Source: Solihabitans fulvus (GTDB taxonomy: Bacteria; Actinomycetota; Actinomycetes; Mycobacteriales; Pseudonocardiaceae). From it: DNA of 64,000 bases. Both the position numbers and the translations under genes were made by a program. This document shows, in pieces, positions 16,945 to 26,376 of the stretch; position 1 is the first letter of the stretch; each line of letters starts with the position of its first letter. A model generated the notes under the pieces. That model was not told the DNA's origin. It did not search any database and saw only the letters and a program-made list of their open reading frames with translations. The stretch lies in assembly GCF_008386585.1 (NCBI RefSeq), contig NZ_VUOB01000064.1, positions 118,618-182,617 on the forward strand, in the 5' to 3' direction.

Positions 16945-18093
16945 ATGACCAGCCTGCGCGACATTCTCCAGCGGCACGTGGACAACGGATCGATGCCGGG
17001 CGCGGTGGCCCTGGTCGGCCGGGGCGACGAGGTCGAGGTCGCGGCGGTCGGCTCCGTGGACGTCGAGGGTTCCGCCCCGATGGCCAGGGACTCGATCTTC
17101 CGCGTCGCCTCGATCACCAAGCCCGTCACCGCCGCCGCGGTGCTGATGCTGGTGGAGGATGGCCGGATCGCGTTGCACGACCCGGTCGCGCGGTGGCTGC
17201 CCGAGCTGGCGACGCCGACCGTGGTCCGCACGCCGGGCGGTCCGGTCGACGACGTGGTCCCAGCCGCGCGGCCGATCCTGGTGCTCGACCTGCTCACCTC
17301 CCGCGCTGGGTACGGCTTCCCCGCCGACTTCACGCTGCCGGTGATCCAGGTGATGTTCGAGGAGGTGCAGCGGGACGGCCGCAACCCGCAGAGCATGCCG
17401 GCGCCGGACGAGTGGATGGCCACGCTGGCGCGCATTCCGCTGGTCCACCAGCCCGGCGACGCGTGGCTGTACAACACCTGTTCCGATCTTCAGGGCGTGC
17501 TGGTCGCCAGGGCGTCCGGCCAGCCCTTCCCCGAGTTCCTTGCGGAGCGGCTGTTCGAGCCGCTCGGCATGACCGACACCGGATTCGGCGTGCCGGCCGA
17601 CCGGCTGGACCGGTTCACCAGCTTCTACTGGACGGAGCCGGACGGCGGACTGCGGCTCGCCGACGCTCCCGACGGGCAGTGGACCACCCCGCATGCCTTC
17701 CCGTCCGGCGCGGGCGGCCTAGCCTCGACCGTCGACGACTGGTATGCCTTCGGCCGGCTGCTGAACGCCGGGGGGATCGTCGACGGCAGGCGGCTGCTGT
17801 CGGCGGAGTCGGTCCGGCTGATGACCACCGACCATCTGACCCAGCCCCAGCGCGACGCCAGCCGGTTGTTCCTGGAGGGTCAGGGCTGGGGTTTCGGCGG
17901 CTCGGTCGACGTCGCGGCCCTCGACCCGTGGAACGTGCCGGGACGCTACGGCTGGGTCGGCGGTACCGGCACGGCCGCGCACGTCACGCCGTCGACCGGC
18001 GCGGTCAGCATCCTGCTCACCCAGGCCGGCATGACCGGGCCGACCCCGAACGCCGTGATGCGGGACTTCTGGCGGTACGCGGCGAACGCCTGA
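16945..18093 (+). CDS. Serine hydrolase of the beta-lactamase/PBP4-like family
   Basis: A 382-residue class C beta-lactamase-fold hydrolase. The SxxK motif is SITK (Ser56, Lys59), the YxN motif is LYNTCSD near residue 173, and VGGTGTA near the C-terminus fills the KTG position. No signal peptide is seen, so it is probably cytoplasmic and acts as an esterase or peptidase rather than on the cell wall. Length is typical. It lies between two terminated or oppositely oriented units and seems to be its own transcript. Confidence 0.85.
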   Translation: MTSLRDILQRHVDNGSMPGAVALVGRGDEVEVAAVGSVDVEGSAPMARDSIFRVASITKPVTAAAVLMLVEDGRIALHDPVARWLPELATPTVVRTPGGPVDDVVPAARPILVLDLLTSRAGYGFPADFTLPVIQVMFEEVQRDGRNPQSMPAPDEWMATLARIPLVHQPGDAWLYNTCSDLQGVLVARASGQPFPEFLAERLFEPLGMTDTGFGVPADRLDRFTSFYWTEPDGGLRLADAPDGQWTTPHAFPSGAGGLASTVDDWYAFGRLLNAGGIVDGRRLLSAESVRLMTTDHLTQPQRDASRLFLEGQGWGFGGSVDVAALDPWNVPGRYGWVGGTGTAAHVTPSTGAVSILLTQAGMTGPTPNAVMRDFWRYAANA

Positions 18094-18125
18094 CGGTCCG
18101 CCGGTGACCTTTCCTGGACACCGCG

Positions 18126-18911
18126 CTAGCCGATGGCGACCTCGGGCGGCAGCTTGCCGCCGCCGACGCCGGGCACGCCCCGGAACCGGTACGGGCCGCC
18201 CTCCTGGCCGGGCTGCACGGTCCATGCCTCCCCGGGGCCGCCGCGCGCCAGCACCGCCAGCAGCGTGTCCACGACGTTGTCCGGGGTGAGCAGCGGGAAG
18301 TCCAGCTGGTCGAACTCCTCCCTGGCCGCGCCGAGCAGCAGGGTGTCCACGAACCCTGGGCACAGCGCGCACAGCGTGATCCCGTCGGCCGCGAGCGCCG
18401 CGCCGGCCGCCCGGACGTAGCCGACCACCGCGTGTTTGGTCATCGTGTACAGCGGGTCGGCCGGCATGGCGGTCAGCCCGGCCAGCGAGGCCATCACGAC
18501 GATGCTGCCGCCGCCCGACCTGCGCAGGGCGGGCACGGCGGCGCAGGTGCCGAACACGACGTGGTCGACGTTGACCCCGACGACACTGCGGTACCTGGCC
18601 ACGTCGAGCGCGTCGTCGACGGCGCGCTGGCCACCGCCGACCCCCGCGTTGAGCAGCACCAGGTCCAGCCGGCCGAACTCGGCCTCCGCGCGCCCGACGG
18701 CCGAGGGCATCGTGGCCGGATCGCTGACGTCCCCGACCACCGCCAAGCCGCCGACCTGCTCGGCGACCCGCCGCGCGCCGACCTCGTCCACGTCGACCAC
18801 GGCGACGCGCGCGCCCAGCCCGGCCAGCCGGCGCGCGGCCGCCGCGCCGATGCCGGACGCGCCGCCGGTGACCAGCGCGCCTTTGCCGCTGAGTTCAGCC
18901 GTGGTTGCCAT
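18126..18911 (-). CDS. Short-chain dehydrogenase/reductase
   Basis: A 261-residue classical SDR. The cofactor loop is TGGASGIG, then NAG, and the catalytic set is Ser in MASLAG with YTMTK. Asp-containing VVDVD after the second strand favours NAD(H). The start at 18911 has AGGAG just upstream and follows the M20 gene by seven bases, so the two are cotranscribed. The frame extends upstream of this start into the M20 gene, which is not used. Substrate unknown. Confidence 0.87.
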   Translation of the reverse strand: MATTAELSGKGALVTGGASGIGAAAARRLAGLGARVAVVDVDEVGARRVAEQVGGLAVVGDVSDPATMPSAVGRAEAEFGRLDLVLLNAGVGGGQRAVDDALDVARYRSVVGVNVDHVVFGTCAAVPALRRSGGGSIVVMASLAGLTAMPADPLYTMTKHAVVGYVRAAGAALAADGITLCALCPGFVDTLLLGAAREEFDQLDFPLLTPDNVVDTLLAVLARGGPGEAWTVQPGQEGGPYRFRGVPGVGGGKLPPEVAIG

Positions 18912-18918
18912 GGCGCTC

Positions 18919-20259
18919 CTAGGAGTTGCGCAGGAACCGATCCAGAACCCTCGTGCCGAACTTAAGCGCATCCACCGGCACCCGCTCGTCGACGCCGTGG
19001 AACAGGCCGGAGAAGTCCAGGTCCGGCGGCAGCTTCAGCGGGGCGAAGCCGAAGCACCGGATACCGAGCTCCTGGAACGACTTGGCGTCCGTGCCGCCGG
19101 AGAGCATGTACGGCAGCACGTGCGCGCCGGGGTCCTCCGCGGTGATCGACGCCGTCATCGCGTCGACCAGCGCGCCGTCGAAGGTGGTCTCCACCGGCGG
19201 CAGGCTCAGCCACTCGCGTTCCACGTCCGGGCCGAGGATCTCGGCAAGCTCGCGGTCGAACGCCTCCTGGCGGCCGGGCAGGATCCGGCAGTCCACCGTG
19301 GCCTCGGCGACCGTGGGGATCACGTTGGCCTTGTAGCCGGCGGACAGCATCGTCGGGTTGGCCGTGTCGCGCAGCGTCGCGCCGATCATCCGCGACACCG
19401 CGCCGAGCTTGCCGACCGCGCCCTCGAGGTCGTCCTCGGGGAAGTCGATGCCGGTGATCTCGGTGACGCCGGCGAGGAACTCCCGCACCGAGTCGGTCAG
19501 CACGATCGGGAACCGGTGCTGGCCGAGCCTGCTGACCGCGGCGGCCAGCTTGGTGACCGCGTTGTCGCGGTGCAGCATCGACCCGTGGCCCGCCGTGCCG
19601 CGCACCCGCAGCGTCAGCCAGGCGATGCCCTTCTCGGCGGTCTCGACCAGGTAGGCGCGGACGTCGTCCTTGAGGGTGATGGAGAACCCGCCGACCTCGC
19701 TGATCGCCTCGGTCGCGCCCTCGAACAGCTCGGGCCGGTTCCGCACGAGCCAGCGCGCGCCGTAGGTGCCGCCCGCCTCCTCGTCCGCGAGGAACGCGAA
19801 GATCAGGTCGCGCGGCGGGGTGATGCCGTCGCGCTTGAGCCGGCGGGCGGTGGCCAGGGTCATCGCGACCATGTCCTTCATGTCCACCGCGCCGCGGCCC
19901 CACACGTAGCCGTCCTGGACCGCCCCGGAGAACGGGTGCACAGACCATTCCGACGCGTCGGCCGGCACGACGTCGAGGTGGCCGTGCACGAGCAGCGCGC
20001 CCCGGCTCTGGTCGGCGCCGGCCAGCCGCGCGACGACGTTGCCCCGGCCCTTCGCGCCCGACTCGACGTAGGTCGTCTCGAACCCGACCTCGGCGAGCTG
20101 CTCGGCGACCCATTCGGCGGCGACGCGTTCGCCGACCACCGTGGCGGGGTCGCCGGTGTTGGTGGTGTCGATGCGGATCAGCTCGCTGGCGAGCGTCACC
20201 ACCTCGTCCTGTGCCACGCGCAGTCCTGGGTCGTTGCTCAGATCCTTGGGCTCACTCAC
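18919..20259 (-). CDS. M20-family metallopeptidase/amidohydrolase
   Basis: A 446-residue di-zinc hydrolase of the ArgE/DapE/CPG2 family. Metal-ligand motifs are GHLDVVP (His, Asp), GRGAVDMKD and DEEAGG, and the dimerisation insert follows. Members cleave N-acyl or peptide bonds of small substrates. The GTG start at 20259 is the only sensible one. It is cotranscribed with the SDR downstream. A general dipeptidase or N-acyl amino-acid hydrolase is most likely. Confidence 0.88.
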   Translation of the reverse strand: MSEPKDLSNDPGLRVAQDEVVTLASELIRIDTTNTGDPATVVGERVAAEWVAEQLAEVGFETTYVESGAKGRGNVVARLAGADQSRGALLVHGHLDVVPADASEWSVHPFSGAVQDGYVWGRGAVDMKDMVAMTLATARRLKRDGITPPRDLIFAFLADEEAGGTYGARWLVRNRPELFEGATEAISEVGGFSITLKDDVRAYLVETAEKGIAWLTLRVRGTAGHGSMLHRDNAVTKLAAAVSRLGQHRFPIVLTDSVREFLAGVTEITGIDFPEDDLEGAVGKLGAVSRMIGATLRDTANPTMLSAGYKANVIPTVAEATVDCRILPGRQEAFDRELAEILGPDVEREWLSLPPVETTFDGALVDAMTASITAEDPGAHVLPYMLSGGTDAKSFQELGIRCFGFAPLKLPPDLDFSGLFHGVDERVPVDALKFGTRVLDRFLRNS

Positions 20260-20461
20260 TGGGTCTTCCTATCATTGCTGGCGGGGGCGCGCCGAGAGCC
20301 CGGGCCGTCCCGGTCGCGCCGCGTCGATCCAGCGAAGCCGATCGCGCGCATCGTCCGGTCGCTCCCGTCACCAAGATCGCCTGTTCGGCGTAGCCAACCA
20401 GGCGCGGCGGGTCGTTGCTCCTCCATTCCATCCTCTGGACGGACTTGACCGTTTGGCGTTG

Positions 20462-21445
20462 CTAGATCCATCCGTTGCGCATGGCGTGCAGGGCCAACTG
20501 GAAGCGGTTGGCCGCGCCCGTCCGCGACATCAGGCTTTCCAGATGGCGGAACAGTGTCCGCCTGCTGACGCCGAGGCTGCGGGCCGCCTGGTCGTCGCCG
20601 ATGCCGGCCGCGAGCAGGCCGAGCAGCCGCCGTTCGCTCGGTTGCAGGTAGGGCCCCTCGGTGCCGGCGCCGAGACTGAGCGGCAGCGCCGCCCGCCAGC
20701 ACATCTCGAACAGTCCCACCAGCGCCGACAGCAGGCTGCACGGCCGGATCAGCAGGGCGGACTGGTTGGCGTCGGCGTCGCCCGCCGACAGCGACACCAC
20801 GGCGCAGTCGTCGTCGATGATCATCAACTTGACCGGCACGTCGGGCAGGATCCTGGCCTCCTCGCCGGACTTGGCGGCCGGTACCACGTTGCCGGCCAGG
20901 TACTCCGTCCGTTCGAGCGCGACCTTCGCGTAGACCACGCGGTACCGCACGCCCCCGGCCAGGTTGTCCAGCTCGACCTGGTTGGCGTCGGCGTCGGCGT
21001 AGTAGGGCGGCGAGTCGAGGCCCCGGACCTCGGTGTGCGCGGACCGCTCCAGCTGGTAGATGCGGTCCACCACGGCGGGCCCGTTGATCACCTCGATCAG
21101 GTGCTCGGCCGGGTCGCCGCTGATCGACCGGCGGAACACGTCGAACGCGTTCATGGCCGTGATCCGCGCCTGGGTCAGCTCCAGATCGCGGCGCCGGGTC
21201 AACAGGTCGAGGCCGGGTCCCGGCGGGATGGGAGTGACCGAGGTCCGGTCCGCGTTGACGACGCTGACCAGTCCGGCGTCGGCCAGCGCCTCGAAGCACG
21301 AGTGGACGCTGTCAGGGTGGCGTCCGGTGTTCTCGGCGAGTGCGCCGACCGTGGAAGTGCCCTCTGCCAGTAGTTCCAGGTAGACCTCCGCTTCATCCTT
21401 TTTCAGGCCAAGTGTCATCAGATGGTCGATTGTGTCGGGCACCAT
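20462..21445 (-). CDS. TrmB-type and LuxR-type HTH regulator
   Basis: A 327-residue regulator with two DNA-binding modules. Residues 1-75 form a TrmB-like winged helix (LMTLGLKKDEAEVYLELL, then TGRHPDSVHSCFEALADAGLV). Residues about 262-325 form a LuxR-type helix-turn-helix (LLAAGIGDDQAARSLGVSRRTLFRHLESLMSRTGAANR). The middle is a sensor region of unknown ligand. Such proteins are common beside secreted-protein genes in actinomycetes. The sedolisin gene diverges from it and may be its target. Confidence 0.85.
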   Translation of the reverse strand: MVPDTIDHLMTLGLKKDEAEVYLELLAEGTSTVGALAENTGRHPDSVHSCFEALADAGLVSVVNADRTSVTPIPPGPGLDLLTRRRDLELTQARITAMNAFDVFRRSISGDPAEHLIEVINGPAVVDRIYQLERSAHTEVRGLDSPPYYADADANQVELDNLAGGVRYRVVYAKVALERTEYLAGNVVPAAKSGEEARILPDVPVKLMIIDDDCAVVSLSAGDADANQSALLIRPCSLLSALVGLFEMCWRAALPLSLGAGTEGPYLQPSERRLLGLLAAGIGDDQAARSLGVSRRTLFRHLESLMSRTGAANRFQLALHAMRNGWI

Positions 21446-21583
21446 GAGCAGCTCCCGCAGGGTTGTGAGCCGTCACATTTGAGCCAGTGGCACGTGAGCG
21501 CCACCACAGCGCTCGTTCCCGTTGTACACAACTGACACCGCTGGGTGAAACAACCCATTCGGTCACACTCCCTTGGAGGGAAC

Positions 21584-23785
21584 GTGCGCAGTGTCAAGCG
21601 AGGGCTTGTCGCCATTGGCGGACTGGCCGCGCTGTTACTGACCGCCCCGTCAGTAACAGCGATCGCCAGCCCGGCATCACCCCAGGCCGTCCCTGCGGCC
21701 GCCCAGTCCACCACCCACGTCTGCGACCAGGCCGTGAAGCCCGGTTTCGCGACCTGTTTCGCGTTGAAGCGGACCGACCACATCACGCCGAACCTGCCAG
21801 GCGGTTACGGGCCGACCGACCTCCGGTCGGCCTACAACCTCACGGCCAGCGGCAGTGGCACCGCGACGGTCGCGATCGTCGACTCCAACGACGACCCGAA
21901 CGCCGAGTCGGACCTGGCCACCTACCGATCGACCTACGGCCTGCCCGCCTGCACCACGGCCAACGGCTGCTTCAAGAAGGTCAACGAGAACGGGCAGACC
22001 AGCCCGCTGCCCGCCGGTGACACCGGCTGGGCCGGCGAGATCTCGCTGGACGTCGACATGGTGTCGGCCATCTGCCCGGCGTGCCACATCCTGTTGGTCG
22101 AGGCGAACCAGCCGCAGATGGCGGACCTGGGCACCGCGGTGAACACGGCCGTGTCGATGGGCGCGAAGTACGTGTCCAACAGCTACGGCGGCTCGGAGGA
22201 CGGCACCGAGAACAGCTCGGACTCCAGCTACTTCAACCACGCCGGTGTCGCGATCACCGCGAGCACCGGTGACAGCGGCTTCGGCGTCAGCTACCCCGCG
22301 TCCTCGCAGTACGTCACGGCGGTCGGCGGCACCACGCTGAACCGTGGTGGCGGCACGCGCGGCTGGTCGGAGACCGTGTGGAGCGGCGCCGGCAGCGGCT
22401 GCTCGGGCTCCGTGCCCAAGCCGTCGTTCCAGAACGGCGTGAACACCAGCTGCGCCAACCGAGGCGAGGGCGACGTGTCGGCGGTGGCCGACCCGGCGAC
22501 CGGCGTCGCGGTCTACCAGACCTACGGCGGCAGCGGCTGGGCGGTCTACGGCGGCACCAGTGCCTCCGCGCCGATCATCGCCTCCGTCTACGCCCTTGCC
22601 GGCACCCCCGGCGCCTCGGACCGTCCCGCGGCCTACCCCTACAGCCACACCACCAACCTCTACGACGTCACCTCGGGCAACAACGGCAGCTGCGGCGCGC
22701 CGATGTGCACCGCGGGCCCCGGCTGGGACGGCCCGACCGGTCTCGGCACGCCCAACGGCACCGCCGCGTTCACCGCGGGCGGCGGCCCCTCGCCCGTCTC
22801 GGTGACCAACCCGGGCAGCCAGGCCGGCTCCGTCGGCACGGCCGCCAGCCTTCAGCTCAGCGCCACCGGCGGCACCTCGCCGTACACCTGGACCGCCACC
22901 GGCCTGCCGGCCGGCCTGTCCATCAGCTCCGGCGGCCTGATCTCCGGGACGCCGACCACCGCGGGGACCTACTCGGTCACCGCGACCGCGAAGGACAGTG
23001 CCACCCCTGCCGGCACTGGCAGCGCGACGTTCAGCTGGACGATCAGCGGCGGCGGCCCCTCGCCCGTCTCGGTCGCCAACCCGGGCAGCCAGACCGGCTC
23101 CGTCGGCACGGCCGCCAGCCTCCAGCTCAGCGCCACCGGCGGCACCTCGCCGTACACCTGGACCGCCACCGGCCTGCCGGCCGGCCTGTCCATCAACGCC
23201 TCCACCGGCAAGATCTCCGGCACGCCGACCACCGCGGGGACCTACTCGGTCACCGCGACCGCGAAGGACAGCGCCAGCCCGGCCGGCAGCGGCAGCACCA
23301 CCTTCAGCTGGACCATCAGCGGTGGCGGCGGCTGCACGGGTCAGCTGTTCGGCAACTCCGGCTTCGAGTCCGGCAACACCACGTGGTCGTCGACCTCGGG
23401 TGTGATCGGCCAGAACGGGCCGTCCGAGCCCGCGCGCACGGGCACCTGGAACGCCTGGCTGGACGGTTACGGCTCGTCTCACACCGACACGCTCTCCCAG
23501 TCGGTGACCATCCCCGCCAACTGCCACGCGACGCTGTCGTTCTGGCTGCACATCGACACCTCGGAGACCACCACCTCGACGGCCTACGACAAGCTGACCG
23601 TCAAGGCTGGCTCGACGACGTTGTCCAGCTACAGCAACCTCGACAAGAACACGGGCTACGCGCAGAAGACGTTCGACGTCTCGTCGATGGCGGGTCAGAC
23701 CGTCACGATCCTGTTCACCGGCACGGAGGACTCGTCGCTCCAGACGTCCTTCGTGATCGACGACACGGCGGTCACCCTGAGCTGA
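21584..23785 (+). CDS. Secreted S53 sedolisin-like serine peptidase with Ig-like repeats
   Basis: A 733-residue exported acid-type serine-carboxyl peptidase. The GTG at 21584 follows GGAGGG and begins a signal peptide (core LAALLLTAPSVTA). The sedolisin catalytic set is visible: Glu152 and Asp156 (GEISLDVD), Asp230 (STGDSGFG) and Ser326 (YGGTSASAP). The usual large N-terminal pro-domain is absent; the catalytic domain begins soon after the signal. After it come two nearly identical putative Ig-like domains and a C-terminal jelly-roll-like domain (NSGFESGNTTW to the end), which probably bind a substrate or surface. Confidence 0.88.
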   Translation: MRSVKRGLVAIGGLAALLLTAPSVTAIASPASPQAVPAAAQSTTHVCDQAVKPGFATCFALKRTDHITPNLPGGYGPTDLRSAYNLTASGSGTATVAIVDSNDDPNAESDLATYRSTYGLPACTTANGCFKKVNENGQTSPLPAGDTGWAGEISLDVDMVSAICPACHILLVEANQPQMADLGTAVNTAVSMGAKYVSNSYGGSEDGTENSSDSSYFNHAGVAITASTGDSGFGVSYPASSQYVTAVGGTTLNRGGGTRGWSETVWSGAGSGCSGSVPKPSFQNGVNTSCANRGEGDVSAVADPATGVAVYQTYGGSGWAVYGGTSASAPIIASVYALAGTPGASDRPAAYPYSHTTNLYDVTSGNNGSCGAPMCTAGPGWDGPTGLGTPNGTAAFTAGGGPSPVSVTNPGSQAGSVGTAASLQLSATGGTSPYTWTATGLPAGLSISSGGLISGTPTTAGTYSVTATAKDSATPAGTGSATFSWTISGGGPSPVSVANPGSQTGSVGTAASLQLSATGGTSPYTWTATGLPAGLSINASTGKISGTPTTAGTYSVTATAKDSASPAGSGSTTFSWTISGGGGCTGQLFGNSGFESGNTTWSSTSGVIGQNGPSEPARTGTWNAWLDGYGSSHTDTLSQSVTIPANCHATLSFWLHIDTSETTTSTAYDKLTVKAGSTTLSSYSNLDKNTGYAQKTFDVSSMAGQTVTILFTGTEDSSLQTSFVIDDTAVTLS
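22778..23328 (+). repeat. Two tandem copies of an Ig-like domain sequence
   Basis: The copies begin at about 22778 and 23048 and are nearly identical at the DNA level. The second is 6 bases longer (INASTGK replacing ISSGG). Each contains TGLPAGLS and TTAGTYSVTATAKDS. The near-identity implies recent duplication or gene conversion. Confidence 0.85.
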
Positions 23786-23818
23786 CACCGAACTGATCGC
23801 CACACCCTGCGGATGACC

Positions 23819-23854
23819 GAGGGGGCGGGTCGCGTTCGCGCGATCCGCCCCCTC
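23819..23854. terminator. Strong terminator hairpin
   Basis: A 16-bp stem with one wobble pair closes a TTCG tetraloop, 33 bases after the sedolisin stop. Confidence 0.88.
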
Positions 23855-23979
23855 GCCGCTGCCGCGACCCTGTTGGAGTGCAGGGCAAACGGCTCAGTGT
23901 CAACTCCGGAGGCCATCATTCTGGCGACCTCCTGACGACAAAGGTTCAACTATCGGTCATCCGACTCTACGGTGCGAAA

Positions 23980-25269
23980 ATGAGCGAATCCCCTGCCGCT
24001 TCCGCGCCACTGATCCAGGTGTCCCCTGACTGTCCCTCCCTGGACACGTCGCTGACCGTCCGCCTGCTGCACTGCCCGCCCGACGGCCTGGTCACGGTGT
24101 GCGCCAACACTCCTGAGGGCGTCGGCCGCACGTGGCGGTCCGCCGCGACCTTCCGCGCCGACGGCGAGGGCCGCGTCGACCTCACCCGCCAGGCCCCGGT
24201 CTCCGGCGACTACACCGGCGCGGCGGCCATGGGCCTGGTCTGGTCGATGACCCTGGACGACACCGCGCCGCGCGGCGAGCCGAGCGTGCTCACTCCCCTG
24301 CCGCTGACCCTCACCGCCGAGATCGCCGGCCGGCCCGTCGCGGCCGCCAGGGTGAACCGGCTGCGGTTGCCCGATGGCGTGCGGCGCACGGTGATCCGCG
24401 AGCGCGACCTGGTCGGCACGCTGTTCACGCCGACCAGCTGTCCGAGCTGTCCCGGCGTCATCCTGCTCGGCGGCTCGGAGGGCGGCTCGCACGAGGCCGA
24501 CACCGCGCTGCTCGCGGCGCACGGGTTCGCCGTGTTCGCCCTGGCATACCTCGGGATGCCGGGGTTGCCGACGCGCCTCGCCGAGATCCCGCTGGAGTAC
24601 TTCGGCACGGCGATCGACTTCCTGCGCGAGCAGGACCGGGTCGAGGCCGGTCCGCTCGGCATCGTCGGCCGCTCGCGCGGCGGCGAGGCCGCGCTGCTGA
24701 TCGCGGCGACACACACCGAGATCGGCGCGGTGGTCAGCACGGTCGGTTCCGGCGTGATGACCGCAGGGTTTCCCCTGGACACCGAGGCAGCGCGGGTGCC
24801 GACGTGGACGCTGGGCGGGCGGCCGCTGCCGTTCCTGCCCAGCGTCCGCACGCCGGAGGTGGCGGAGCAGCTCGCGGGCGGCGGCCCGGTGGAGATGCGG
24901 ACTGCGTTCCTCGCCGGGATGCGGGACGAGGCCGCGCTCGCGGCGAGCGCCATCCCGGTCGAGCGCGTCAACGGCGCGGTGCTGCTGATCTCCTCCGGCG
25001 ACGACCGGGTCTGGCCGTCCGCCGCGCTCAGCGACGTCGCGCTGCGCCGGCTGGAGGACGCCGACCATCCCTTTCCGTACCACCACGTGAGCTACCCCGA
25101 GGCCGGGCACGCCATCGCCGGCGCGCCGCACGTGCCCGCGACCGGGCTGGCCTCCGCCGGCCCCGGCAGGTCGCTCGCCTTCGGCGGCACACCCCGCGCG
25201 AACGCCGAGGCGAGGGCGGACGCGTGGCGCAGGACCATCGCGTTCCTCGCCGCCAACCTCACCGCCTGA
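23980..25269 (+). CDS. Acyl-CoA thioesterase / BAAT-like hydrolase
   Basis: A 429-residue protein of the acyl-CoA thioesterase I / bile-acid-CoA amino-acid N-acyltransferase family. The N-terminal 130 residues form the beta-sandwich that precedes the alpha/beta-hydrolase domain. The nucleophile elbow is GRSRGGEA, giving Ser rather than the Cys found in true N-acyltransferases, and the catalytic His is in PEAGHAI. Ser favours thioester hydrolysis. Bacterial members are also linked to self-resistance or acyl transfer. The ATG at 23980 starts the family homology. Confidence 0.83.
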   Translation: MSESPAASAPLIQVSPDCPSLDTSLTVRLLHCPPDGLVTVCANTPEGVGRTWRSAATFRADGEGRVDLTRQAPVSGDYTGAAAMGLVWSMTLDDTAPRGEPSVLTPLPLTLTAEIAGRPVAAARVNRLRLPDGVRRTVIRERDLVGTLFTPTSCPSCPGVILLGGSEGGSHEADTALLAAHGFAVFALAYLGMPGLPTRLAEIPLEYFGTAIDFLREQDRVEAGPLGIVGRSRGGEAALLIAATHTEIGAVVSTVGSGVMTAGFPLDTEAARVPTWTLGGRPLPFLPSVRTPEVAEQLAGGGPVEMRTAFLAGMRDEAALAASAIPVERVNGAVLLISSGDDRVWPSAALSDVALRRLEDADHPFPYHHVSYPEAGHAIAGAPHVPATGLASAGPGRSLAFGGTPRANAEARADAWRRTIAFLAANLTA

Positions 25270-25282
25270 GCGCGCCGGGCCG

Positions 25283-25306
25283 CCGCGAACTCCGCCGGGT
25301 TCGCGG
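25283..25306. terminator. Hairpin between convergent genes
   Basis: CCGCGAAC at 25283-25290 pairs with GTTCGCGG at 25299-25306 around an 8-base loop, in the 94-bp space between convergent genes. Confidence 0.55.
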
Positions 25307-25363
25307 GGCCGGAAGGCCTGGTCGCGGGCGAGGCGGCCCACTGCCGGACGGGGGTGGGACAGG

Positions 25364-26293
25364 TCAGTCGACCACGCGCAGCACGAGCTTTCCCGTGGTG
25401 CGGCCCGTTTCGCCGAGTTCGTGTGCCTTCGCCGCCTCCGCCAGCGGCAGCACGGTGTCGAGCTCCACCCTCAGCTGCCCCGACTCGACCAGTTCGGCGA
25501 TCCGGCGCATGCCCGCGTAGTCGGGTTCGACCAGCATCGCGAACGCGCGCACCCCGAGTTCTTCCGCCAGCGCCGGCACCTCGTCGGCGAGGTCGAGGAT
25601 CGACACGAGCGTGCCGCCGGGGCGCAGGGTCCGCAGCGACCTCGGCCCGTAGTCGCCGGCAATGGGGTCGAGCACGACGTCCACGTCCCGCACCGCCTCG
25701 GCAAAGTCGACCTTGGTGTAGTCGATCGCCTCGTCGACGCCGAGCTCGCGCAGGAACCCGTGCTTGGCCTCCCGCGCGGTGCCGATCACATGCGCACCAA
25801 GGCTTTTCGCGATCTGCACGGCAAGGTGCCCGACGCCTCCGGCGGCGGCGTGCACCAGCACCCGCTGGCCCGGCTCGACGTGCGCGGTCTCGGTCAACGC
25901 CTGCCACGCGGTGAGCGCGGCCAGCGGCAGCGCCGCGGCGTGCACGTGGTCGATGCCGGCCGGCTTGCGCGCGAAGTGCCTCGGCGGCGCGGTCACGAAC
26001 TCGGAATAGGCGCCGACCCAGGTTGGGAAGCGCGGCATGCCGAACACCTCGTCGCCGGGCCGGTACAGCGTCACGCCGAAGCCGACCTGCGCCACGACGC
26101 CGGACACGTCGAAGCCGAGGGCCGGCGGCACCTGCCCCGCCCTGCCGTGGGCGCGGGCCTTCCAGTCGGTCGGGTTCACGCCGGCGGCGTGCACCCGCAC
26201 CAGGATCTCGCCGATCCCCGGCTCGGGGCGGTCCACCGTCACCTCGGTCAGGACCTCCGGTCCGCCAAGGGTTTGCTGCCTGATCGCCCGCAT
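25364..26293 (-). CDS. Zinc-independent MDR oxidoreductase (quinone-reductase-like)
   Basis: An approximately 309-residue NADPH:quinone-reductase-type protein. It has the GroES-like N-terminal domain (GVNPTDWKAR, PPALGFDVSGVV) and the cofactor loop VHAAAGGVGHLAVQIAKSLGA. No structural zinc cysteine set is present. It would reduce a quinone or enone. I place the start at ATG 26293 (MRAIRQQTLGGPEVL); a GTG at 26311 would add six residues. The GlxA-type regulator gene diverges 83 bp away and may control it. Confidence 0.85.
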   Translation of the reverse strand: MRAIRQQTLGGPEVLTEVTVDRPEPGIGEILVRVHAAGVNPTDWKARAHGRAGQVPPALGFDVSGVVAQVGFGVTLYRPGDEVFGMPRFPTWVGAYSEFVTAPPRHFARKPAGIDHVHAAALPLAALTAWQALTETAHVEPGQRVLVHAAAGGVGHLAVQIAKSLGAHVIGTAREAKHGFLRELGVDEAIDYTKVDFAEAVRDVDVVLDPIAGDYGPRSLRTLRPGGTLVSILDLADEVPALAEELGVRAFAMLVEPDYAGMRRIAELVESGQLRVELDTVLPLAEAAKAHELGETGRTTGKLVLRVVD

Positions 26294-26376
26294 CTGCTCT
26301 GTCACGGTCACCAGCCTGCGGGATCTACCGACAGATCGACAGTGGCCCGATGGCCAACATGTGAAAGAATCGGGCC

